Source: Odoribacteraceae bacterium (GTDB lineage: Bacteria; Bacteroidota; Bacteroidia; Bacteroidales; Marinifilaceae). From it: a stretch of DNA of 21,857 nucleotides. Below the pieces are notes generated by a model that had not been told where the DNA came from, made no database searches, and saw only the letters and a program-made list of their open reading frames with translations. Location: positions 1 to 21,857 of the forward strand of contig JAITJA010000158.1 of NCBI GenBank assembly GCA_031279175.1, read 5' to 3'. The position numbers and the translations under genes are program-made. Positions 8,238 to 15,809 of this stretch are shown piece after piece; the stretch's first letter is position 1, and each line of letters begins with the position of its first letter.

Positions 8238-8270
8238 AAAAAAAATCACCGTTCCCCGGTGATTTTTTTT
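8238..8270 (+). terminator. Strong intrinsic terminator after the GH125 gene
   Basis: Perfect 14-bp inverted repeat at 8238-8251 and 8257-8270 with loop ttccc. The arms carry A8 and T8, so it could work in both directions. It closes the PdxA-like/GH125 unit. Confidence 0.88.
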
Positions 8271-8357
8271 GTAAGTAACAACGCTCCTACCCAGGACAAC
8301 TCCCCATCAGCCCATATCACGCTCACGTTAACCGTGCCAGAAACCGGGAACAAGAAA

Positions 8358-8413
8358 GGGACGTCCCCGTGATAGAGATAGTATTTTTGTCGCGGGATTT
8401 TATTCTATCTTCG
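8358..8413 (+). promoter_or_regulatory. Candidate promoter and operator of the Cus operon
   Basis: Two -7-like elements precede the HYC_CC_PP gene: TATTTTTG at 8382-8389, an exact TAnnTTTG match, and TATCTTCG at 8406-8413, one base off. The second is very close to the ATG at 8422, so the first is more plausible for a normal leader. A perfect 10-bp palindrome GGGACGTCCC at 8358-8367 lies 14 bp upstream of the first element and could bind a dimeric regulator. No clear -33 element is visible at the standard spacing. Confidence 0.35.
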
Positions 8414-8421
8414 CGAGAGAT

Positions 8422-8835
8422 ATGAAACGGGTTATTTCCATACTATTATTACTGGTTCTGCCGGTGACGGCGATTCGTCCGACGATTGCCGTACACTACT
8501 GCGGGGGGAGGATTCACGCTGTCGGTCTCGCGGGAGAAGAGATAGCGGCCGGGTGCTGCCCGGGAGAAATGGAAGACGAACGAGGGCAAGGCGACAACGT
8601 GGAAGACCCGGGGGCGAGATGCTGTATCACGCGCGTGGCCGAAATTAAAACAGACGACGGGCAAAAACGCGCTCTCGACGCCCCGCGCGCGCCGGTAACA
8701 TTCCTCGCCACGCGTCCCGCGCACGACGCGACGCCCTGCACGTTCGCGCGCATCCATCCCCGCGTCAGCGCGCCTACCGGGAAACATCCCCCGTCGACAG
8801 ACCTCCTCACGCTGATAAGCGTCGCGCGCGTCTGA
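8422..8835 (+). CDS. HYC_CC_PP family secreted protein
   Basis: Small exported protein of 137 residues found in Bacteroidota beside metal efflux genes; its molecular role is not established. A hydrophobic signal peptide (MKRVISILLLLVLPVTAI) is followed by the family pattern: HYC at 25-27 (VHYCGG), CC at 45-46 (GCCPGE), a second CC at 67-68 (RCCITR) and PP late in the chain (KHPPSTD). The conserved cysteines and histidines suggest periplasmic or surface binding of soft metal ions; that is inference. It is the first gene of the Cus operon, 83 bp before cusA. Assignment rests on the motif spacing and the context rather than on overall similarity. The second half is basic and low in complexity. 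Confidence 0.75.
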   Translation: MKRVISILLLLVLPVTAIRPTIAVHYCGGRIHAVGLAGEEIAAGCCPGEMEDERGQGDNVEDPGARCCITRVAEIKTDDGQKRALDAPRAPVTFLATRPAHDATPCTFARIHPRVSAPTGKHPPSTDLLTLISVARV

Positions 8836-8918
8836 CCCCGCGACATCCCGGTCGCGCAACATCCCCTCGCGCGGCCAGAGAGACGTTCCCGGTCATTCAT
8901 CGCGTAAAAAACAACACC

Positions 8919-11900
8919 ATGCTCGACAAGACTATCAACTATTTTCTCGACAACAGACTCGTTGCCGTGCTATTACTCGCGATCATCGCGGCGTGGGGAC
9001 TCTCCGCGTCGCCCTTCAACCGCGTCCCGGGTATACTCCCGCGCGACCCGGTTCCGGTAGACGCGATCCCCGACATCGGCGAAAACCAACAGATCGTTGC
9101 CACGGAATGGATGGGGCGTTCCCCCGTCGACGTTCAAGATCAAGTAACCTACCCGCTCAGCGCCTCCCTGCTTGGCGTTCCCGGAGTAAAGACCATCCGC
9201 GGCACGTCAATGTTCGGGATGTCCTTCATTCACGTCATCTTCGAGGACGACATTGAATTCTACTGGAGTCGCGCACGCGTACTGGAAAAGCTCGCCTCGT
9301 TACCGCCGGGGACGCTCCCCGCGGGCGTGCAGCCGACATTAGGCCCTGACGCGACGGCACTCGGGCAAGTATTCTGGTACACGCTCGAGGGGCGCTCGCC
9401 CGACGGCACTCCGGCCGGTGGCTGGGACGCGGGAGAGCTGCGCGCCCTGCAAGACTTCCACGTGAAACCCGCCCTTGCCGCTGCCGGTGGCGTGGCGGAA
9501 GTTGCTTCCATCGGAGGATTCGTCAAGGAATACCAGGTAGAGGTCGACCCCGGGCAACTGGAGGCGCGGGGACTATCGTTGATGGACGCGATGGCGGCCG
9601 CGCGGGGAAGCAACCTCGACGTGAGCGCGGGCACGGTAGAAATCAACCGCGTGGAATACCTCGCGCGGGGCGTCGGTTACATCAAGAGCGCGCGCGACCT
9701 GGAAGAAAGCGTCGTGTCGGCTCGAGACGGCGCGCCGGTACTCCTTCGCGACGTGGCATTCATCACCGAGGGCCCGGCCCCCCGGCGCGGCGGCCTGGAC
9801 AAGGAAGGCGCGGAGGCGGTAGGTGGCGTGGTCGTGGCCCGTCACGGGTCGAACCCCCTCGAGGTCATCGACAACGTGAAGCGAAAAATCGAGGAGATCG
9901 CCGCCGGGATGCCCTCCCGCGTGCTAGACGACGGGACAGTCTCGCGCGTCGCGATCGTCCCCTTCTACGACCGCTCGGGGTTGATCCGCGAAACGATCGG
10001 CACGCTCGAGACCGCGCTCTCGCACGAGATCCTGATTTGCATCATCGTGGTACTCGTGATGGTATTCCACCTGCGCGCCTCGTTAATCATCTCGAGCATA
10101 CTACCGGTAGCGGTACTTTCCACCTTCATCATCATGCGCTACTCCGGCGTGGACGCGAACGTCGTGGCCCTCTCCGGCATTGCCATTGCCATTGGGGTCA
10201 TGGTAGACGTGGGCGTCGTCGTCGTGGAGAGCATCCTCCGTCACCGGCAAGAACGCGCCGGCGAACCGCTCGCGGAGACCATCCGCGCGGGAGTAAAGGA
10301 AGTCGGGGGCGCGCTAGCCACGGGAATGCTCACGACCGTCATCAGCTTCCTGCCGGTATTCGCTATGCAGGCGCGGGAGGGAAAACTCTTCCACCCGCTG
10401 GCCTTCACGAAAACCTTCGCGTTACTCTCGGCATTCCTGCTTGGCTTCGCGATCCTGCCGACGATTGCCTACTACATCCTGTCATTCAACATCCGCGCGC
10501 GTGCGGTACGTCTCCTGGGCAACGGCGCGCTAGTAGCCGGGGGCGCGGTGCTCTTCCTCCTCTCGGGCGACGCGGGCGCGTGGGCGATCACGGCACTTGG
10601 CGTCAACAACCTGCTATCGTGGCGCGGGCGCGGGCGCGTCTCCACGGGAATCGCGTTACTGACGGCCCTCTACTACCTGACGCGCGCCTGGTTACCGGTG
10701 GGGAGCGCTGCCGGCTTATGGCTCAACTTCTGCTTCGTTGTCGCGTGCGCCGGTAGTATCCTGGGGATACTCTGGGCGCTGGTCGCGTACTACGAGCGAT
10801 TACTGCGCTGGTGCTTATCGCACCGGTGGAAATTCATGACCATCCCCGCGTTCGCGCTACTCCTCGGCGCGACAATCTGGTTAGGCTTCGACCGCGTCTT
10901 CGGCATTGTCGCGACGGGGGCCGGAGCGCTTGGCCTCGACATTCGCGGCACCGTCGCCTGGCAATCCGTCGCGCGTCGCTTCCCCGGCATGGGCGAAGAG
11001 TTCATGCCGAGCCTCGACGAGGGATCATTCCTGCTCATGCCCTCGAGTATGCCGCACACCGGCGTGGAGCAAAACCTCCTGTTGATTGGCGAGCTGGACC
11101 GTCGCGTCGCGGCCATACCGGAGGTAGAGCTAACCGTTGGCAAGTGGGGACGCGTCGCGTCGGCACTCGACCCGGCGCCGGTGCAGATGTTCGAGAACAC
11201 CGTCAACTACCGCCCGGAGTACATCCTCGACAGCGACGGGCGACGACAGCGCTTCCGGGTCGACGACGGCGCTTTCCTGCTCGCGGACGGCTCGACGTAC
11301 GACGCGGCGCGCGACGGCTTCCGTCTTGTGCCCGTCGACAGCCTCATCGCGGACCGCGGCGGGGAGTACTTCCGGCAATGGCGACCGGAAATCAAGCGCG
11401 TCGACGACATCTGGCAAGAGATCGCGCGGGTGACGCGCCTACCCGGTCTCACCTCCTCGCCCCGCCTACAACCGATAGAGGCGCGTCTGGTAATGCTCTC
11501 CACGGGGATGCGCGCGCCGATGGGAATAAAAGTAACGGGGCCAGACCTCGAGTCGATCGAGCAAGGGGGGAAAGCCATCGAGGCAGCGTTAAAAGAAGTG
11601 CCGGGCGTTATCCCCGCCACCGTGTTCTACGACCGGGCGATCGGCGCGCCCTCCATCGAGATCCGGCTCGACCGTCCGGTCATGGCTCGCCACGGCCTAC
11701 GCGTCGCCGACGCGCAAGAGATCATCGAGACGGCCATCGGTGGGATGACCCTCGCCACGACCGTCGAGGGCAGGGAACGCCATGCCGTGCGGGTACGCTA
11801 CCCGCGCGAGGAACGCGACAACCCGGAAGCACTGGCGCGCGTACTCGTCCCGACCCCCTCCGGCGCGCGCGTGCCGCTGGGCGAGATCGCGGAGATCGCC

Positions 11901-12719
11901 TACGCGCGGGCCGCGCAAATGATCCAGAGCGAAAACACGTTCCTCGTCGGCTACGTCATCTTCGACAAGGAAGAAGGCGTCGCCGAGGTCGAGATCGCGC
12001 GCCGCGTCAACGACGCCCTCCGCGAGAAAACCCGCTCGGGAGCGCTACAACTCCCCGCCGGCGTCTCCGGGGTTCTTGCCGGAAACCACGAGCAACAGCT
12101 ACGCGCCTCCCGTCGTCTCCAGATCGTCATCCCGTTGAGCCTGCTAGCGATCTTCCTCGTCCTTTACTTCCGTTTCCGCTCGTTGACGGCCTCGTTGATT
12201 CACTTCTCCGGCGTGTTCGTCGCCTTTGCCGGTGGCTTCATCCTGTTGTGGTTATACGGCGAGCCGTGGTTCATGGACTTCACGTTCGGCGGGATGAACG
12301 CGCGGGACATCTTCCAGGTACACCCCGTCAACCTGAGCATCGCCGTCTGGGTAGGATTCATCGCCCTCTTCGGCATTGCCACTGACGACGGCGTGCTCAT
12401 GGGATCATACATCCACGACACCTTCCTGGCGCGCGCCCCCGCCACGCGCGACGAAATCCGCGAGGCCGTCATCGTCGCCGGGCTAAAGCGCGTCCGGCCG
12501 GCGGCCATGACCACCGCCACGACCCTTATCGCCCTCCTCCCCGTCCTCACCTCCACGGGCAAAGGCTCTGACGTTATGATACCGATGGCCATCCCCACCT
12601 TTGGCGGGATGCTCATCCAGTCCATGACCATGTTCGTCGTCCCCGTGCTCCAGTGCTGGTGGAGGGAACGACGGGTAGCCGGGAGGACTACTTTAACATC
12701 AAGCGAGATCGCGCCGTGA
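8919..12719 (+). CDS. cusA: CusA-type heavy-metal efflux RND transporter
   Basis: Inner-membrane proton-driven pump that moves Cu(I)/Ag(I) from periplasm or cytoplasm into a tripartite channel. The 1266-residue protein has the HME-RND N-terminus with DAIPDIGENQQIV and TYPLSASLLGVPGVKTIRG. The fourth membrane helix reads AIGVMVDVGVVVVES, with D430 and E437 seven residues apart like the proton-relay pair D405/E412 of E. coli CusA. The metal-binding methionines M573, M623 and M672 of CusA appear to match M707 (FLLMPSSM), M757 (PVQMFENT) and M859 (LVMLSTGM): the first spacing, 50, is identical. The second is 102 instead of 49 because of an insertion of about 53 residues. A further hydrophobic insertion around 525-640 adds extra membrane helices. 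It is longer than E. coli CusA but like many Bacteroidota forms. Copper/silver is preferred over Zn/Co/Cd because of the helix-4 signature and methionines. Confidence 0.92.
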   Translation: MLDKTINYFLDNRLVAVLLLAIIAAWGLSASPFNRVPGILPRDPVPVDAIPDIGENQQIVATEWMGRSPVDVQDQVTYPLSASLLGVPGVKTIRGTSMFGMSFIHVIFEDDIEFYWSRARVLEKLASLPPGTLPAGVQPTLGPDATALGQVFWYTLEGRSPDGTPAGGWDAGELRALQDFHVKPALAAAGGVAEVASIGGFVKEYQVEVDPGQLEARGLSLMDAMAAARGSNLDVSAGTVEINRVEYLARGVGYIKSARDLEESVVSARDGAPVLLRDVAFITEGPAPRRGGLDKEGAEAVGGVVVARHGSNPLEVIDNVKRKIEEIAAGMPSRVLDDGTVSRVAIVPFYDRSGLIRETIGTLETALSHEILICIIVVLVMVFHLRASLIISSILPVAVLSTFIIMRYSGVDANVVALSGIAIAIGVMVDVGVVVVESILRHRQERAGEPLAETIRAGVKEVGGALATGMLTTVISFLPVFAMQAREGKLFHPLAFTKTFALLSAFLLGFAILPTIAYYILSFNIRARAVRLLGNGALVAGGAVLFLLSGDAGAWAITALGVNNLLSWRGRGRVSTGIALLTALYYLTRAWLPVGSAAGLWLNFCFVVACAGSILGILWALVAYYERLLRWCLSHRWKFMTIPAFALLLGATIWLGFDRVFGIVATGAGALGLDIRGTVAWQSVARRFPGMGEEFMPSLDEGSFLLMPSSMPHTGVEQNLLLIGELDRRVAAIPEVELTVGKWGRVASALDPAPVQMFENTVNYRPEYILDSDGRRQRFRVDDGAFLLADGSTYDAARDGFRLVPVDSLIADRGGEYFRQWRPEIKRVDDIWQEIARVTRLPGLTSSPRLQPIEARLVMLSTGMRAPMGIKVTGPDLESIEQGGKAIEAALKEVPGVIPATVFYDRAIGAPSIEIRLDRPVMARHGLRVADAQEIIETAIGGMTLATTVEGRERHAVRVRYPREERDNPEALARVLVPTPSGARVPLGEIAEIAYARAAQMIQSENTFLVGYVIFDKEEGVAEVEIARRVNDALREKTRSGALQLPAGVSGVLAGNHEQQLRASRRLQIVIPLSLLAIFLVLYFRFRSLTASLIHFSGVFVAFAGGFILLWLYGEPWFMDFTFGGMNARDIFQVHPVNLSIAVWVGFIALFGIATDDGVLMGSYIHDTFLARAPATRDEIREAVIVAGLKRVRPAAMTTATTLIALLPVLTSTGKGSDVMIPMAIPTFGGMLIQSMTMFVVPVLQCWWRERRVAGRTTLTSSEIAP

Positions 12720-12791
12720 AAACCCAGGCAGGTAACAGCAACGCGCGTCGTCGCTCCCCCGGTCATATTCACTTTAAAACACGAACAAGCA

Positions 12792-14210
12792 ATGAACAGG
12801 TATCTCTTTAGTTTACTCCTCGCGTTTGCCGGCGGCGCGGTCGTCGGGCAAGAGAGCGACTCACTACAACATTACACGCGCGTCGCGCTGCGGGACAACC
12901 CGGGCGTGAAAGCCGCGTACCACGACTACATGGCCGCGAGCAAGGCCGCGAAGAGTGCTGGCGCGTTCGACGACCCGACACTCGAGATAGGCATCTTCCC
13001 GCGACCGCTGGAATACGCGGGCGAGCGAGAGATCGCGCGCTTCCAACTCATGCAGATGTTCCCCTGGTTCGGCACGCGTGCCGCTGCCCGCGACGAGTCC
13101 GAACACATGGCGCGGATGGCGCGCGAGCAATACCGGGAGCGCGTCGACGCGTTGCGCGCCGAGGTTGCCGCCCGGTGGTATGACCTCTGCCTCGCGCGCC
13201 GGCGGTGGCTCGCCAACGAGGAACAACTGCAACTACTCGAGCAACTCGAACGCCTCGCCGCGCGACGGTTCGCTGCCGGGACCACCACCACCGCCACCTA
13301 TACAAACGAGAAGAGAGACGCGAAGAGCATGACCGCCGCGACGCCCGCCGCCGCGTCAGGCATGACAGGCATGACGACAAACATGCCAGCAGGGAAAAGC
13401 GACGCGGGAAGCATGTCCGCGATGAACGACAACGGCATGTCCGGCAGCGGCGCGGGCCTGGCAAACGTGCTCCGCCTGCAAGCAGAACGCGCGGGGTTGG
13501 AGAGCGAGGCCGGGGCGATCCTCTCGGAACTCGCCGCGGGGAAGGCTACCTTTAACGCGCTGCTCGACCGGGAGCCGTGGCACGAGGTAGTGATCCCGGA
13601 TTCCTGCCCGCTGCTCGCCGTCGCGTTCGACGCGGGAGAGATCGCGCGGCTACTCGTCGAGCGCAACCCCGCGCTCGCGATGATCCGCGAGGAGAGACTT
13701 GCCGCCGGTGCGCGCACCGACATGGCAAGGAAGATGGGCTACCCGATGTTCGGCGTCGGCGCGCAATACATGCTGACGCGGCCGCGCGACGGGGAGATGG
13801 AGATGAACGGGAACGCGGGAATGATCATGCCCATGTTCTCGATCACGATACCCGTCTCGCGGGGCAAGTACAGGGCTGCCCGCGAGCAAGGCGAGCAACT
13901 GCAACGGGCAAGCGACGAGCGATATCGCGACGCCTACCGACGGCTCGAGGCCGAACTATACCGCCACCGGCGCGCGCTCGACGAGGCAACGCGAAAAATC
14001 GCGCTCGCCAGGAAACGAACAGAACTCGCGCGAGCCGCCCGCGAGCTATCCCTGCGCGCGCTCGCCTCCGGTAACGGCGCGCTCGACGACGCGCTCCAAG
14101 TGCAACGACAACTCTCCGGCTATCGCCTCGACGAGGCCGCCGCCATCATCGAGTATAACGCGGCAGCAGCGGCAGCGCTACAACTCATCCCCCCGCCACG
14201 CGAACAGTAA
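12792..14210 (+). CDS. TolC/CusC-type outer membrane efflux protein with Met-rich loop
   Basis: Outer-membrane channel component of the tripartite Cus pump. The 472-residue product has a signal peptide (MNRYLFSLLLAFAGGAVVGQ) and two OEP-like halves rich in long amphipathic helices, for example the segments near 98-165 and 365-460, with FPWFGTR at 90-96. Between helices lies a flexible insert, about 164-220, with seven methionines between residues 180 and 216 in a Ser/Gly/Ala-rich context. A second cluster, GEMEMNGNAGMIMPMF, follows later. Such methionines commonly bind Cu(I)/Ag(I), so the loop may collect metal in the periplasm; this is inference. No N-terminal lipobox cysteine is seen. The gap to cusA is 72 bp and to cusB 18 bp, consistent with one transcript. 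Confidence 0.88.
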   Translation: MNRYLFSLLLAFAGGAVVGQESDSLQHYTRVALRDNPGVKAAYHDYMAASKAAKSAGAFDDPTLEIGIFPRPLEYAGEREIARFQLMQMFPWFGTRAAARDESEHMARMAREQYRERVDALRAEVAARWYDLCLARRRWLANEEQLQLLEQLERLAARRFAAGTTTTATYTNEKRDAKSMTAATPAAASGMTGMTTNMPAGKSDAGSMSAMNDNGMSGSGAGLANVLRLQAERAGLESEAGAILSELAAGKATFNALLDREPWHEVVIPDSCPLLAVAFDAGEIARLLVERNPALAMIREERLAAGARTDMARKMGYPMFGVGAQYMLTRPRDGEMEMNGNAGMIMPMFSITIPVSRGKYRAAREQGEQLQRASDERYRDAYRRLEAELYRHRRALDEATRKIALARKRTELARAARELSLRALASGNGALDDALQVQRQLSGYRLDEAAAIIEYNAAAAAALQLIPPPREQ

Positions 14211-14228
14211 CCCGTAACAACACCCGTC

Positions 14229-15746
14229 ATGAAAAAAGAAACCATCAAGAAACACGCGCTCCAACTACTCTTCCTCGTCATCGGCCTCGTTGCCGGGCGA
14301 CTATTCTTTGTCTCCTCCCCCGCGCCGCCCGCGGTTACACCTGACGCGGTACTCGCGCGCGCGTGGACCTGCTCCATGCACCCGAACGTCCGGCAAGACG
14401 CGCCCGGGACCTGCCCCCTCTGCGGCATGGATCTCGTGCCCGTCGAGAGCGAGAGCGAGAGCGCGGACGATCACCCCGTCGCCACGCGCCTCTCCCCCTC
14501 CGCCCTGGCACTGGCTGACGTACGCGTGACGCGCGTCAGTGACGGCATCCCCGTCAAGGAACTGTCGTTGCACGGCGTTATCCGTCGCGATGAACGTCTT
14601 GCCCGCGCGCAAGTCGCTCACGTGAAAGGCCGCGTCGAGAAGCTCCTCGTCCACTCCCCCGGCGAGCGCGTCCGGCGAGGAGACCCTGTCGCCCGCCTCA
14701 CTTCCCCCGACCTGCTCAACGCGCGACAAGAATTAATCGAAGCAGCGAGAGAGGGAACAGACCCCGCGATCCTCGAGGCCGCGCGGGAAAAGCTCCGGCT
14801 GTGGAAACTCTCCGACGCGCAGATCCGCGAGACCGAACAATCCGGCGTCGCCTCACCAGACGTCGAGATGCTGGCAGACGTCGAGGGGATCATCACCGCC
14901 CGGCGCGTCAACGAGGGTGATTACGTCGCGCCCGGCAGCCTCCTCTTTGAAGTCGCCGACCTCTCGCGCGTCTGGGCTGTCTTCAACGCCTACGAGGAGG
15001 ATCTCCCCTACCTGCATGTCGGCGCGACCGTCGAGTACGCGCTGCCGGCACTCCCCGGGAAACGCTTCAGCGGGAAAATCGCGTTAGTAGAACCCGGCGT
15101 GGACGAGAACACGCGCGTCGTCGCGGCACGCGTCGAGACCCCGAACCCCGACGGGGAACTGGCCCCCGGCATGTACGCGCGGGCCACCGTCAGGGCTACT
15201 GCACGGGGAGCTACCGCGCGGCAAGTCATCATCCCCGCCTCCGCCGTGCTCTGGACGGGACGGCGATCGCTCGTCTACACGCGACCCGACGACAACGACC
15301 CGACGCGCTTCATCCCCCGCGACGTGGAACTCGGCCCCTCGCTTGGCGACGCTTACGTTGTCTTGTCCGGTCTCCGCGTCGGCGAACAAATCGTCGCGCG
15401 CGGCGCGTTCGCCATCGACGCGAGCGCCCAACTCGAGGGGAAACGGAGCATGATGAACGACGCGCCCGACGACGACGCGCGCGAGGAGACCCTGCCCGTG
15501 CAAGGACTATGCGAGATGTGCCGCGAGCGCGTCGAGGAGATCGCCCTCGGCATGACCGGCGTGCGCGCCGCCTCGTGGGACAGCCAGACGCGCTCGCTCG
15601 CGCTACGCCTTGCCCCGCGGTCCGCCACCCTTGACGCGATCGCCGCCGCGCTCGCTGCTGCCGGTCACGACGCCGGGCGCTTCAAGGCCGACGACGAGGT
15701 CTACAACGCGCTGCCCGCCTGCTGCAAGTACCGCGACGAACCGTGA
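14229..15746 (+). CDS. cusB: CusB-type RND periplasmic adaptor with two metal-binding domains
   Basis: Membrane fusion protein that bridges CusA and the outer-membrane channel and is thought to hand metal to the pump. The 505-residue protein has an N-terminal membrane anchor (about 11-30). A heavy-metal-binding domain follows: WTCSMHPNVRQDAPGTCPLCG, with C48, M50, H51, C62, C65 and M67. The adaptor core comes next: barrel-sandwich hybrid and helical hairpin around RLTSPDLLNARQELIEAA, then beta-barrel segments such as PGMYARATV. An acidic linker leads to a C-terminal HMA-like domain with CEMC (C428, C431) and a terminal ALPACCKYRDE (C498, C499). The HMA-adaptor fusion is typical of Bacteroidota. 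A short GAGAGC repeat in the linker encodes ESESES and is in frame. Confidence 0.92.
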   Translation: MKKETIKKHALQLLFLVIGLVAGRLFFVSSPAPPAVTPDAVLARAWTCSMHPNVRQDAPGTCPLCGMDLVPVESESESADDHPVATRLSPSALALADVRVTRVSDGIPVKELSLHGVIRRDERLARAQVAHVKGRVEKLLVHSPGERVRRGDPVARLTSPDLLNARQELIEAAREGTDPAILEAAREKLRLWKLSDAQIRETEQSGVASPDVEMLADVEGIITARRVNEGDYVAPGSLLFEVADLSRVWAVFNAYEEDLPYLHVGATVEYALPALPGKRFSGKIALVEPGVDENTRVVAARVETPNPDGELAPGMYARATVRATARGATARQVIIPASAVLWTGRRSLVYTRPDDNDPTRFIPRDVELGPSLGDAYVVLSGLRVGEQIVARGAFAIDASAQLEGKRSMMNDAPDDDAREETLPVQGLCEMCRERVEEIALGMTGVRAASWDSQTRSLALRLAPRSATLDAIAAALAAAGHDAGRFKADDEVYNALPACCKYRDEP

Positions 15747-15753
15747 CCCTCCC

Positions 15754-15784
15754 TTGTCAATCCGGAGGATTTTTCCTATACTCG
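15754..15784 (+). promoter_or_regulatory. Weak candidate promoter of the propeller sensor gene
   Basis: TTG at 15754-15756 and TATACTCG at 15777-15784 are separated by 20 bp, resembling TTTG-N19-TAnnTTTG with two mismatches in the -7 box. It begins 8 bp after the cusB stop. If real, the sensor gene can be transcribed apart from the Cus operon; otherwise it is read through from cusB. Confidence 0.3.
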
Positions 15785-15809
15785 CGTGACCACGTCACAC
15801 ATGAACGAT

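Noticed and set aside
10811..12385. 524-codon plus-strand ORF inside cusA
   Set aside because: Very Arg/Pro/His-rich out-of-frame reading of cusA; the cusA frame has clear conserved motifs.
14446..14463. GAGAGC triple repeat in cusB as a phase-variation tract
   Set aside because: The unit is 6 bp, so slippage would keep the frame; it lies in a flexible linker.
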